NCBI RefSeq assembly: GCF_020740795.1
Contig: NC_067287.1
Location: 10,121,501 to 10,185,500 of the forward strand
DNA length: 64,000 nucleotides
Direction of reading: 5' to 3'
Source: Apus apus
Taxonomy: Eukaryota > Chordata > Aves > Apodiformes > Apodidae
This document shows positions 1 to 13,700 of the stretch, one piece after another. The notes beneath the pieces are model-generated. The model searched no databases. It saw nothing but the letters and a program-made list of their open reading frames with translations, and was not told the origin of the DNA. Within the stretch, counting starts at the first letter, position 1; each line of letters starts with the position of its first letter. The position numbers were made by a program, and so were the translations under genes.

Positions 1-1580
1 ACAGCTGTTTAAAACAAAAAAATGGGGTGAAGGCTTTTAGGGGAGGAGGAGATCATGAGAGAATAGCTTGTGCCTACCCAAAATAGTCAACAGCAGATTT
101 TGAATATCTTCCAGTGGAAGAGAAGTATTAAGGGAGTGTCCTGTTCATTCACAAAGATTGAAACACAACTGGGGGCTCAAATCCCTTTAAAAAATCTCCA
201 TCACCTTCTAGAATTTAACAGCAAAAATTAAGCAGAACTTAATATATATGGTTGTTTTAGAAAGAGCTGATGGGGACTATAGAAGGGAGGCTACTTGCTA
301 AATTTTAACTAATACAGAGGCAGGGAGTTTGGATTAAATGCAGCCTAGAACATGCAGTTAGAGATTACTGTGTTGGAAGTTGCAGCTCAGAAAGCAGGAA
401 TCATGAAGAGGTTTTAAAGAGGAGTAAAACCTTTACAAAAAGGTGTGACAGTGGCATTCTGAGCATCTTAATTTTTGCCTTATTGAAACTTCTATTTAAA
501 TAGCTTGAACTGTTGAGGGATTCTCATTTTTGCTATGTAAGAGATTAATGAGTAATTAATGAGTAATAGGCTTGATGAAAATAAACGATCTTGCTGTGGA
601 ATAAGTTGTCTTGTCCCATTAGTAGAGCTGGACTATTTTCCTGGGGGAAATGCTGTTGTATATCTGAACTAAGGTTACTCTGCCTGTTCAAGCTGAGGAT
701 GTGACCTAGTTCCAGGTAGCAGAGGTCTGGAAATAAGTCCGTGTATCATATAGAAAGAGACAAAAGCCATCTTGGTGGAGGTTCCTAAGCCACCAGGAGC
801 TGCTGTGCCATGGTTGAAATTCAGAGTTCCTAATATTTTCTGTGTTTGTAACCCAGCCAAGATCATTTGTCAGCCTGTATATTTTTCAGTAAAAACTGAT
901 TGGAGTCACCTGTACCTTTATTAGCCTTTGAAAAAGAATGGAACATTTGTATTATTAATGAGGAACTTGATCAGTTCAGATAAATTAGCTGGGAGTAACT
1001 AGAGATGCTGGAATCATTGAGTGGGTAATAGTTTTCCAAGCCCTGCAGTGTTGTTTTTTTTTCTTTTAAGCAACTATTATTAATTCAGCAGTGTGTGCTT
1101 GCCTTCTTTGCAGCAGGAAAAAGACAGGTACCCTCTCCAGAGAAAACACTGGCAACAAAACTTTGTCTGCTTTAGGTCTTTTTAGTCTTAGAACTAAGCT
1201 GGGTTGGGGAACCTGTTAAGTGGAGGGCTTTTTTTTTTTTTTTTTTTTTGGGTACCAGTTAAAGAAAATGGTAAATGTTATTTAACATTCCCGTGCTACT
1301 GGGTTCTTCCTGGAGTGTCTGATTACACCTTTCATGACACCAGCTAGTTTCTCCAGTGCAAGTTGCATGTATTACAGCTCACCAATCGCAGGGTTTGTGC
1401 TAATGATCACTGAAGGTGGTGTCTCATTGCACCACCTTTGTTTAGTGGCTGCGGGAGGGATTGGCTGCTTTCAGCTCATTCCTTAAAAGAAAAAAACAAA
1501 ATAGCTCTTTTGAGAAAACTGCTGTTTCCTAACCTTCCAGAGGATGAGCAAGTTACAGCGCAAACTTTCTTTTGCTTCAG
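1..1580 (+). other. OSBPL11: OSBPL11 upstream intron (partial)
   Basis: AT-rich intronic DNA before the first visible exon. It holds a 21-base T run at 1229-1249. I see no ORP11 exon in it; the codons expected just before the first visible exon are not here, so the previous exon must lie outside the window. Confidence 0.7.
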
Positions 1581-1726
1581 GAACGACCATCAGTTGGTTG
1601 GAACCGAAGATACCTCTGGCAAACCACTTCAAAAATGGAGCAGCTCAGAATTTCCCAGCAGAGATAAACAAACCAGCATCTGTCAGAGAAGAGCAGTCCA
1701 TTGCAGAGCCCTGCCAGCTAACAAGG
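1581..1726 (+). CDS. OSBPL11: OSBPL11 exon: linker before the lipid-binding domain
   Basis: Acceptor TTTTGCTTCAG ends at 1580 and donor GTAAGG starts at 1727. The exon begins with the last two bases of a split codon and encodes [19 protein letters not shown] and onward to QLTR. This matches the ORP11 linker between PH and ORD domains; it is poorly conserved outside the ORP10/ORP11 pair. Confidence 0.9.
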
Positions 1727-4700
1727 GTAAGGTAATGTGAACATCCCACTTCTGTGGGCAGTTACTTTGAGGAATATCTGTAAATATTTCAATCATATTA
1801 TGTGAAAATGTTTTCAAGCCAATTCTTCTCAGACTTCTTAATTAGCTGTGTTGGAGGATGAGTGAGTGCAGTTGCAGTAAATGAAACTTCCTAATTGCTT
1901 TTTCAGTAATTTTTGCTGCTTTCTGTAGCTCGCTGTCAAGTGGAGGGAGCCAACTGGGCTGATAATGCAAGGTGTTGAAGTCGGCAGCATTCCCTTGCAT
2001 TTTTGCAAATTGCAGTGCAAAAAACCTGACTGGAATTCATGACACTCTCAAAATAGGCCCAAAAAGAACTGCCTAAGCAGACGAAAGAGAAAATTGCTGA
2101 TCTCCAGTTATTAAATCTCCCTGTCATTCTTTTCTAGCTCTTGCTGCGTCTGTTTTTCTTAATCTGAGCGACTCTCATCCCTTGGCTTCAACATGACAAT
2201 GTATTTGAAGTACAACTACCATCTGTATCATTATAACTGTCAACATTGATTTGAATTGTAAAATGCTAAAATAAAAAACCAGCAGGGATTATGATACAGA
2301 ATATGTTTTTCTAACTAAGCTAGAAAATCATAATTACATTATTTTTATACTAGTTAATTTCACACAGTTGTTTGGATGAGACTATCATTGTGAAAAGCTA
2401 ATGTGCTATTGTAGGGCTCTGAGACAGCACTGGTATCTTACAGAAAAATGGAAATAGAAAAGACTTTTTTCTGTAGTTATTATACTTTATAGATTTTTTT
2501 AAAAGGATGTGAGTAGTTAAATTAAAAAAGAAAAAACCTAGGAACTTTCAAATAAATCACTTCAATGTCTTCCTCCTTCTAATGAATGAGTTACAGTTCA
2601 AGTCCTTTCTGTGTATCACTGTCTGTATTTGGGATATAACTAATCTTACCATTCCCCTTAGATATTTTCAACTTCGTTCTTTATGACAGCAGACCCTTTT
2701 TTAGCATCCTTGGAAAGGAGTCACTTGTGTGATGCTACAGATTCCATGAGGGTTTGAGCTCTGTGTGAGGGCTTGGCCCCCTGGCTTTGGTGGTTGGGTG
2801 TTCCAAATTTGCCTTGAGCCAGGGCAGCTGCTCCAGGACAAAGGGCTTTGCTTAGGCAGATGCATATTGCTGCCCTTCTGTGGTGTCCAGTGCCTCTCCC
2901 CCCTGCATCTGCCTCCCTGCAGCTGTTTTGTCCAGGAGGATGCTGCTCAGAGCCCTAGAAATATCCCATCCCTTCTGTTTGTGGGGTGGTGGTGGTTAAA
3001 ATTATGCTAATATAATTTCTGCTAGCCTGTTCTGGGTGCTTTAGTTATACCAAAGAGGCAAACAGTGTGTATGTGCGGAGGTTTTGTTGATGTTTTTATG
3101 AAATTACTTCCAGTTACTTTGTCTTTTTCCTTTATTGTTACATATTGGCACTAGCAGCAACCTTGATAATGCTCACCAACACTGGGTACCTTAAGTGCTT
3201 CTCATCGGGGTGACAAGTAAGCAAGTAACTAGGCACTACATGTGCTGCAGCTTCTGGAGTAATGATGGCAACGCTGGAAAGCTTGGAGTACTGTGGAGGG
3301 ATGTTATGGAGGTGGTTGAAATTTCTGCTAGCATTTCCTTGCTATTTTTATGTTTGTGTTAGATGCTTGCATCTCTGTGAGCTCACAAAACTGACAGGAA
3401 GAGCAGTCGTATTTGCTTTTAGTTTTCACCCAGCCCACAGGGGAGTGAGAAATCTTAGCCTGAATCCTCCAGGTGGAATCTGCACTGAGTTATCTTAATG
3501 CCCCTTTAAGTTCTTCAGCTCTTGTTTATCCTGGGGATAGGTTCCATTGTGTAGCTGTCTGCAGGGGTTTGATAACTTTGTTTGTTTGTTTTTTCATACC
3601 TGGAGAGTTACATAGAATATGAAGTCCTTTTTAGATATTGTCTAGCCAGTCACACCTTTGAGCTGATGTTTTTGGCTCTTACTACAGGAACCTGAAGAAA
3701 TAAATCCCGATGAGGAGCTGGAGGATATCTGTGATGATAAGGAAGATGATTTAGGAGCCGTGGAAGAACAGCGCAGTGTTATCTTGCATCTCTTGTCTCA
3801 GCTGAAACTTGGCATGGACTTAACAAGGGTAAGTACCTGAATTGTGAAGACTGGCTGCAGTAAAAGTGAAGTGCCATTTGAAACTCAACTGCCATATTGA
3901 AGAATATTGAATTTAATATGAAGTTGTGGCCTGTAGCAACTTCAGGTCCCAAGATCCGGTGTTCCAGGTTCACGCAGGTTTTAAGTGGAGCATGTGTGGG
4001 GAAGTGGGTTTTCTTTAATGCAACTGCCATATCTTTTCTGTTACATTCTCTGTGTGTTTTGTACTATGTTTTTGTTGACTTTTGTATAACGGTCTGTTTT
4101 CCATGTTTGCACCTTACTCTTTCCACACTCTCTGCTATAGCCTTCTCATATTTTTGTCTTTCTGCTTTCTTTCCATCATCTCTTTTTCTCTCTTGTTAAT
4201 GCTTTCACATGCAACTCTCATAACCCTGCACCTGTATTCATGCTGCTTCTGAAAAGAAGTTTCCTTTCAGTTCCCCATGATCTAGCCTCAGATGGCTGTT
4301 TATGCCTCTCTGTTCTACTCTGAATTCTGTGTTTGCTCACAGCTGTAACAAGCAGGAACAAAGTTATACTGGAGAGAATTGGGCTTGACACTTCAGTGCA
4401 CATCTCAAAGGCAAGCAGCTCTGAAAAATTAACACCCAGTTACTACTAGACAACTTGGGCAGCAAATCTGGGAAAATCAGGCTGCTACCAGCTTATGTTC
4501 AATTCATTCTTGTAAAGACTTTTTGCCATAAGCAGCAGACTCTTTTAAAGAAAAATGGATTTTACAGTGACATGGAGTGAGGAAAGCAGGCTCTTTCTTG
4601 GAATTAAAGAATTATTTTTTTTCAAGCTATGTTTCCTGGCAGCTAGAAACACTTGTACTGTAGAGTTTACGTTTCACAATTTTGGGGGGGGGGGAAAAAA

Positions 4701-7700
4701 GTGGTGTGAGCAGTCTTTGTTGTTTAATGAGATATTAATGGAGTAATTATTTCATTTATATAGAAGATTGAATTTACTGTATCTTTTTCTCTTAGTTGAA
4801 ACAAATTGTCAAGTCTGTCTCCCACTTGTGGCTTTTGGCTGCATGTGTAGAATTGTCTTTAGTTCAGAGAAGGCAAAGAGTTGAAATGCAACAAGCCTGA
4901 ATTCAAAACAGGCAATAAAGTTGTTAAAATCACATTTAAATTAAATATCAGGGTACTGAAATGAAAAGCAACTTCAGTATTTCAGGTTGGTGTTGCAACA
5001 ACATGTCAAGCATATTCAGCCTAACTTGAGTCTACTGAGACTTATGTCTGTGCTCTGCCTCTTTGAATCCAGTTGATTTACATGCCCTCTCTTGATCTCA
5101 TGGTTGACACACCCTGTGTTGCTCTTAACAGCAGTTAGTTACATGAAGTTTTTGCCTCTGGAAGGAAGGAGAAGACTGATGACACCCACAGCCTCTCACT
5201 ATACAGAATTCCTCTTGGCCTAGCCAAGGACAGCACTGCTATTTTTTATAGTGATGAATGTTACTGGGAAAGTACAAGGTCCTCTGCTTAGGGGTACAGG
5301 ATCAACCTATGCTCTCTTATTTCTCATGGATGCTTGTCCTAGTTGCTGTGGTGGAGAGAGACTCTGCTTGCTTTTCTTTGCATTAGACAAAACCTTTCAG
5401 AACCTCTGCCCTGAACCTTCCGTTCTGTTGTTTGAGCTCCTTCCTGCTTGTTTTCTTCTTCAGGCATGTGGAACACATCTTTGCTGCTTTTTCATGGTTT
5501 GGTTTGGTGGTTGTGTTTTTTTTTCTTTCTTTTTGTTTGTGTTGTTTTTTGCCTTTTTGGTGTTGTTTTTTTTTGCTTTCTTTTTGTTTGTGTTGGCTTT
5601 TTTGCTTTCTTTTTGTTTTTTTTGTGAGGGATACTCAGTCCCTCTAGTACTTACTGGGCTTTTTTCTCCTTGTAAATTGCTTTTCTGGGACCTCTGATCA
5701 CTGTGTTTTGCTCACATCTTGGAGGAGGGAGAAGAAACCTCAGGCTGAAAGTGCAATGTCCGAAATGGGACATGATTCTCCAACTGAGAACTTCCCCTGT
5801 AAAAACACCTGCTGTCTCTTTGGTTTACTTACTAGAGCTTTCCGGGTTCTCTTTTATTTCAGGTGGTTCTTCCCACTTTTATTTTGGAGAAGCGCTCGTT
5901 GCTGGAGATGTATGCAGACTTCATGTCCCACCCTGATCTCTTCATTGCAATCACCAGTGGCACCAGCCCCGAGGAGAGGATGATCCGCTTCGTCGAGTAT
6001 TATCTCACTTCCTTTCACGAAGGCCGCAAGGGAGCTATTGCAAAGAAACCATACAACCCCATCATTGGGGAGACATTTCACTGCTCCTGGAGGATACCAA
6101 AGAGCCAAGTAGCCACTGATGCTGGCACTAACTCCTCTGCTCACACCCCATCAGAGCAAGTCATTCTGTCTAAAGATCTGGAAGGCCAGACAGAGCTGGA
6201 CTACTATACAGTAAAATTTGTAGCCGAGCAAGTGTCCCACCATCCTCCTGTCTCAGGGTTTTATGCTGAGTGTGTAGAGAGAAAGATGTGTGTCAGTGCC
6301 CACGTCTGGACAAAAAGTAAATTCTTAGGCATGTCAATAGGAGTGACAATGGTTGGTGAGGGTAAGTTTAACTTCTGTCCTTTAATAATTTTATAAAGCT
6401 GTTAAACTAATTAGTTTGCTTCTGGGATAAGTAGAGTTGAATATTGGTCAGTAGTTTTCTTTCAAAGGCTTGTAAAAAAAAATTCCCTCAGATGTCAGCT
6501 GCTGTTGTGTGTTATCAGATTTTTAATGTGCTATATTTTTCCTCTAATCTTTGGTTTGCAAGCCTTACTGTACAGTCATTCGGTGATTTCTTACTTCATT
6601 TTTACTCCTTAGTTCATATGAAGGTCCTAAAAGTCTTCATTATAAAGAGCAAGTTTTCATATGTGGAAAAAAAGCTCTAGGTTTATGCTTTGCCAAAAAA
6701 ATCAGGATTGTATTTGGAAATAAATTGTTGACTTTGAAACCAAAGGGCAGTTACTGCAATGTAAACTGATTTAAGTGGCTGTTTCTAAAGGATTGGGCAA
6801 ACTAATTTGCATCAGATGCTTCTTAAATAGAAGTGGTGTTGCATTAGCGTATATTGCACTTATGTATCTTCCTATGCAAGTTTTAATTTTCTTTAACTAA
6901 GAGAAATTGGATGCTTTAGGGACAGGGAAGGTTAACTGCCCTTAAACTGTCATTTCCCTTTGGTACTGGTCTGTGCTGCAAGAGATGAGACAGCGTTTCC
7001 CATTCAGTGTCCCCTGTGTATATTGCTCAGCATCTGGGCATTCCAGGCAGTTGCATGTAGACTGCATATTTGGCTGGGCAATAAGCATGGCAGGGGATGT
7101 GGAAGGGACATCTTGGTGCTTTGCCTGTACCAGGTAATTCTGAAATTAGTAGCTGCCCCAGTGCATTTCTCAACTCTTGTCATGAGTATGAAAAGCATGA
7201 GAAGCTCGGAAAAGTAACATCAGATGCACAGTGATGGTACGTGACAGGCGTGGGTTGATGCAGGCACCAGTCAGTTGTCACACTCTGCTCTTGTAAAGGC
7301 AAGAGGTAGATCTTGCATTGGTGTTTTTTGGCTGGTTTTTTTTTTTTGGTTTGTCTTTTTTTGAATAGGAATCAAACAAACCCACTCATCTTAAAACCCA
7401 AAGAACAATCTTACTTTTTATGAGATTCTTGACACTTATTGCAAAAGCTACTGTCAGGAAAGGGTTGGGTTTATCTTGTCAGTGAGGTGCAGTGAGGAGG
7501 GTTCTTTGCTACCTGCCTTCAGACAGGGTAGGATGTATTTCAGAGAGGGCAAACAGAACAGGATTATTGGCCCATCTCAGGATCTGCAGCTCAGGATATT
7601 CATTCATTATTTGCTTTTGGCAAATTTGCTTTTTGTGTTGCTGTGCTCCAGAACCATCAATGAGTGAGTGACCAGTCCTTTTACATACTGCTGAAAAGTA

Positions 7701-10700
7701 TGTTGCCCAGCACGATATTGTACCTTATGGAGCAATGTTATTAGGATGAATGTCTTTTCCCAAAAGAAACATAAGTGTGTGATATGCAGGTTAGTACTCT
7801 GAGGAAAATATTTATATCTGTAATCTGTTATAAATGTCACTTTCGTAGGGTGTGGGGTCTTTTTTCTTTTCTGTGTGAGGGGCTATGAGGAAATAGTCAG
7901 ATGTATTATTGAAAGTCTGTTTCAATGACTTGTTTGGTCTTTTCTAAAGTGATGCTGATTTATGGATTCTTGTATTTCTTCACACAGGTCTCTTAAGTCT
8001 CTTGGAACATGGGGAAGAATACACATTCTCTCTACCCTGTGCGTATGCTCGGTCAATTTTGACTGTTCCCTGGGTAGAACTGGGAGGGAAAGTCAACATC
8101 AACTGTGTGAAGACTGGGTATTCTGCAAGTATTAACTTTCACACCAAGCCCTTCTATGGTGGCAAGTTGCATCGGTGAGAACACTCTTTTATATTTTTCC
8201 ATGTAATTATGTTCTAGGACTGTAACAGCTGTGTAATTCCCCTGTTCTGTGTGCTGAATAATCCTTGTTTGATTTTCTGAGAAAACAGTTTTTCTTATTC
8301 TTAATGCTTTAAGGTGTATTGCTATGCTATTAAACAATATTACAGCTAAACTGCATCTCATGATCCTCAGGAAAATCAGTAAGGAAAGTCCATGTTTCTC
8401 TGACTCTGTTCAAGCCACAGGATTGGCTTTCTTATTTCTGTTAGAGGTTGGTTAGTGTTTCTGTTTCAATTTGCTCTTTGAAATAAGGTTGGTCTTGCTG
8501 TCTGAAAGGATTGCTTGTTGTTTGCAACATGCTTTGTAGTTGCACTGTAGGGAACATTAATAAATAGTGTCCTGTTACTTATTGGTCTTAGGATTTCTGC
8601 CTAAGAAACATAAAACTTTCAGGTTTAAGCACCTAGAAAATCTCTTTTTTTTTTTTTAAATACAAAAATGGTCATTGTTGTGGTGTTAAGTCTTTCATGT
8701 GTATGCATGGTTAAACACTTCAGAGGTAAAAAAGAAGATCCAGGGAAAGTTTGCTTGGGGTTACTTGTAGCAGGTTCTAGGAAGCATCTATAGGCTTGGT
8801 GCAAAAGCTTTCAGAACTCACTAACATTGTTCTTAGAGATTGTATAGGTAAGACTGCTGCAAATTAGCCGTGTGCTAATACAGAGACAATTAAGGAAGGA
8901 GAACATTAAGTAGGACTTGCACGAAGAGTATCTGATTCCAAAGCGTTTTGCTCTCAGCCAGTTACTGAACTGAGCTTCTTTAAATCTGTCTTAGATTAAA
9001 TGTGTGAGATAATAATGAAACATGTAACAGGCTAGAACATCAGAACTTAAGCATGAGTTGCTCTCACAGGTTACAAAAACTCAGCAGTCTTCTTTAAATC
9101 ACTTTTCCTGAAGCAATAGGTTAAGGCCATATTAATTTTTTAAAGGAAAACAACAAAACCACAACATCCAAACCTCCATTTTGAATTGCTTTGCCGCATA
9201 AATTCCCATATACATACTTTGATTTTAACTTGCAACTAGAGCTGCCCTGTCCCCAAGGGCATCTGGAGAACGGAAGGTTACATGTAGCTCTGCTTCACTT
9301 GATACAATTTTAAAGTGATGACTCATTTGGGATTTTTGTTCCTGTTGCTTGCAGTCTATATTCCACCTTGCAGTAGCTCTGGTTGTGCCATAAAAAATAA
9401 GCACCAGGATGCACTTTTGCTTCAGTGCTTTAATTTTGGAAACTGTTTTGTTGTTTGTCTCTCTGAAATTAGTCGCAGATGTAGAGGCTTTTTAAAGACA
9501 GATCTATTTGAGGTCCTGTGACTATTGAAAATTTGACATGGTGATGATTGGACATTGCCAAAAAAAAAAATCTCTTGATGGGGAAGCAGCAGTGTTGTCA
9601 TGGTTACGCAGAGCGCAAGTGAGTTGCTATGGCAATGGTATAGATTTTTTTGTGGAGTGACCCTTGTTAGACCTCAGCTGGATATTGGCTTCTTGGACCT
9701 CTTTAGCCTGATGAAATAGAGGATGATGATAATGAACAAGTAGGTTATATGTCAGTCATGCCAAGCTGACCAATAAAGGCTGGCAGATTTCATCACTAGT
9801 AGTAGTCCAGGCAGATATTACCTACGATGCTGGAAGGGTTGTGTGTCATAGAGCAATGCAACTTAATGTCTAGGTTGCCAGGAGTGTTTAACGTAGCAGC
9901 TTGATGTTGCACGGAAGTAGTGAGTGATACAACCTTGCTTATGTCAAGCTGAGCAGGGGCAGTAGTTTTGATTGCTATTAAAATACTGGATGTCAGTATT
10001 GTGTTGTAACCACACAGTGCTTGGAACAAAATTAAGCTCTTAAGCTTGACAGGAACTAAATGCGAGGTCTGAATGCGCTGGTCTCTGGCATCCTGTGCAT
10101 TCACTGTGTTCAGAGATCCCTTGGGAGGAGGACAGGGACTTCACCATTAGCTTGGGTGAGGTAGTGGAAGTCAGAATGAAAAAGCAGCACAACATGAAGG
10201 CTACTTGCTTGTCACCTGCTCTTTCAGTTGTTCCCAGAAACTCTTAGCACTCGGTAAATTCCACAAAAAAAAAATCTTAATAGTTTAGTGTAAGCATGCT
10301 TTTATTGCTCGTGTTCCTCTAACTCTGGCCTGTTTTCTTGAATGAATCTTAAATTAATCTTAAATGTTGCTACTAGAAAACTGTGCCTGAGCAGCATGTA
10401 CTTATCAGTCTGGGTTTTTTGGCTGATCTTTCTAATGAAGTTAAATTAGGTTTGAGCTGCTGGACTGTGATGTGGCTCTGTGCAAGATATTGCAGGGGCC
10501 CTGGCTGCTGCTTCCTGCTCTGGAACTGACCTGTGAGCTTTTTCTGATTACCCTGTGGGGTATTCCCCACAGCTCTTGATTGGTTTGGCACCCAGTTTCT
10601 CTATGATGAAGGTCTGGCCTATGATGCTTATTTTGTTGCCTGAGAAATTAGTTTCTCTGAGCTCAGGAGGGGACAGGCAGGTGCAAACCCAGCTAGAAGT

Positions 10701-13700
10701 GACCGGTGCATGTGGAAAAAGGGAAGTAATATCTTTGTCCTGCACTCCCTTCTTCCTCTGAGTGTGGCACCACGCAGCCAGCTTTTTATGCTCTTCAGTG
10801 TGCAGTTGTTCACAGGAAATAAGAGCAAACTGGTGGGGTGCTATTATTAGCTGCACATAATGTAAGTGTGAAAGGAGATGTAATGGGTACTTTGTGTGAG
10901 TGCTGACGAAATGCAGGAAGGGGAGCTGGGGAGCTCTGTGTTGTAGAGAGCTTGTGTCAGGTAACTGCAGTTTAATTGCACAGTGTCCTCTGTGAATCCT
11001 GCAGCACCTTACAAGTGAGTGTCTTGAGTCTTGTTTGCATAGTGTGCAGACTGTTGTTTCTTACTCCTAAGAGAAAAAGTTGTGTTTAAGGGTGGTAATT
11101 TGCTTGCCTAGCAATGCTCAGTAAGCCTCCAGTCCTTGATTCAGGATCCAGTGAGTGTCAGGAGGTCTTAGGACAGGTCTTGATCTTGAAAAGAAAAAAA
11201 AAATGCATGTGCTTGTGTAACTATGATGATACTTGAGTGTCTGTATAACACTTTGAATGAAATCTTTCGTATTAGAAACATATTTTTAATATCTTGTTAT
11301 TGGCAGAGGTTTCTGTGGAAGAGACAGGAAAGAAAAGCAGTTCTTCTGATTTCTGGTTTTCTGCCTTGTTTTCTGCCTTTGTCTGATGCTTATGTGAGCA
11401 ACATTAAAATTACACCACCTACTTACAGGGAACATTGAGATGTAAAGATGTGAGATAACATGCGAGCAACTTTCTTGCTAGAAAGCTTAATTTTAATTTT
11501 TTTAAGTCTGAACTGCATAGCTGTAGTGATGTTTCAAGTGGAAATGGTCAACTGCTTGCTATATGTGCACAAGTCTGTGTTAGATTTCTTTTTCTTTTTC
11601 AGTTCCATTAAAAGATTTGAAACAAGTTTAAGCTGAGAGAAAAAAAAAGTTTCCTGGGTAACGTGAAGAGAACTAGAGCAATGAGTTACTTTGCTCTTTG
11701 AACTTCTCTGTGCAAATGTAATTCAAGTCACTAACACTTTCCAAGACAGTGTGACAAGTTTGCAAGCACATTCCCAATGAAGCTGAGTGATAATGCAGGG
11801 AATAGTCCTCAGGTGTCTTCAGCCACAGCCTTTAAAAAAAAAAAGTAAATTAAGTTGTCTTCCTAGAGTCACGGGTGAAGTGAAGCAGAACGCGACGAAC
11901 ACAGTGGTGTGCAGAGTGCAGGGGGAGTGGAACAGCATCCTGGAGTTCACCTACAGCAACGGGGAGACAAAATATGTGGACTTGACAAAACTGTCTGTGA
12001 CAAGAAAACGGGTTCGGCCCCTCGAGAAACAAGGACCGTTTGAATCTAGGTAGTGTATTTGTTTACTGTGGTCTGGTGCATACCTTAGGAAAACCTGCAG
12101 ATGTAGGCATTATCTGTGGATAGTGCTTAGTAGCAGTGAACTTAATTTTTTATTTTTAAAGCACAGAAAACAAGTGCATAATAAAACATGCAGGCACATG
12201 GTTGTTTATCTAGTCTCTTTAATTTATAGACAGGGTTGTCTTATGAGTTCAGAAAGTGTCTACTAGAGCAGAGCCTCTTTATTTGTTTTGTTTTTAACCA
12301 TCAGCTATACAGTGTCTTTATTCTCAGGAAGCTGTTGAATAACTCTTCCTTGACATCTTTAAAGGGTGTACAAACAGGCACTCGATTGGCACAGCCAAAA
12401 CCTCAGAGCCATTGCTATCTTCTAATTGCTAGCATAGCTGTGGCCATGAGCTTCTCCAGCTGCACTGCACCATCAAGTTCTGACCTGGGTTGGTTTGTCG
12501 TGTGTAAGTGGAGGGAGTGCTCTTGTTCTGAAGGAACTGCATGCAATGATCCCGCAGTTTGAGGTGGCATGCTGAGACAACTTTAAAACTGAGGTTAAGC
12601 ATTTGTTTTGTAGGAGGCTATGGCAGCATGTAACAGAGTCTCTGCGGGATGGAGACATTGACAAGGCTACAGAGCATAAGCGAGCCCTTGAAGAACAACA
12701 GAGGAATGAAGAGAGGATTCGTGCTGAAACAGAAACACCTTGGTGTACCAAATACTTCCTTAAAGAAGTAAGTTTCCAAGGAGTTAACTGTTGAAGGCAG
12801 AGCTACACTGAAAGCAGGTGCATATATGGGTCTGTGTCCTTTGGCCTTGGATCCTATAGTTTAGCTCCACAGGATCCATAGGAGTAAGGTGACACAAACA
12901 CTCCCAAAGATGAAAAGGTGTGACTTTAACCTTCACTTCCCAAACACTTTGGTTTTGTGATTCCCTTGCAACAAAAAGTTTGCTGCTTTTGTGGTTTGGT
13001 TTCTTTTACCAAGCATTCTCATGGCACATGGAAAACAGCTTTGTGTACATGTGTAAGTAGACTGTAACAGTAAAGACCCAAAGAAAGTAATCAGTACTAA
13101 TTGTGCTTATGTTGTGTGCATATGAACACAAGATGTTACTGTTAGCAAGAAAGAACATAGGTTCATTCTTAACTTAGAAATGGTGTGTTCTTGTACATTA
13201 CGTTTTGAATGGAGTTTATTTGTTCAGTAGTTTAATGTGTATTTCAAGAATCATAGAACAGTTTGTGTTCAAAGGGGCCTTAAAGATCATTTAGTTCCAA
13301 CCCCCCTGCAGGGGGGCAGGGACACCTCCCACTAGACCGTGTAGCTCCAAGCCCCATCCAACCTGGCCGTGAACATTTCCAGGGATGAGGCTTCCACAGC
13401 TTCTCTGGCAACCTCTGCCAGTGTCTCACCACCTTCATAGTGAAGAATTCCTTCCTAATATCTAATCTAAATCCACTCTCCTTCAGTTTGAAACCATTCC
13501 CCCTCATCCTATCACTACATGCCCTATTAGTAATAATAATAATACAGTAAAATTGTTAACAAGGTGAACTGCAGACTGCTCAGGGAGACTGGGGGCTGCT
13601 GGTATTGTAACTTTGAAACAGGCTTTCCTTGTGATCCAGATGATGAGACCATGCTGTGTAGAGAGCTTTGCTAAGCCCCATGCAGGAAGGGAGGACTGGA

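Noticed and set aside
5251-5697. 148-codon phenylalanine-rich frame
   Set aside because: Produced by the T-rich repeat in an OSBPL11 intron.
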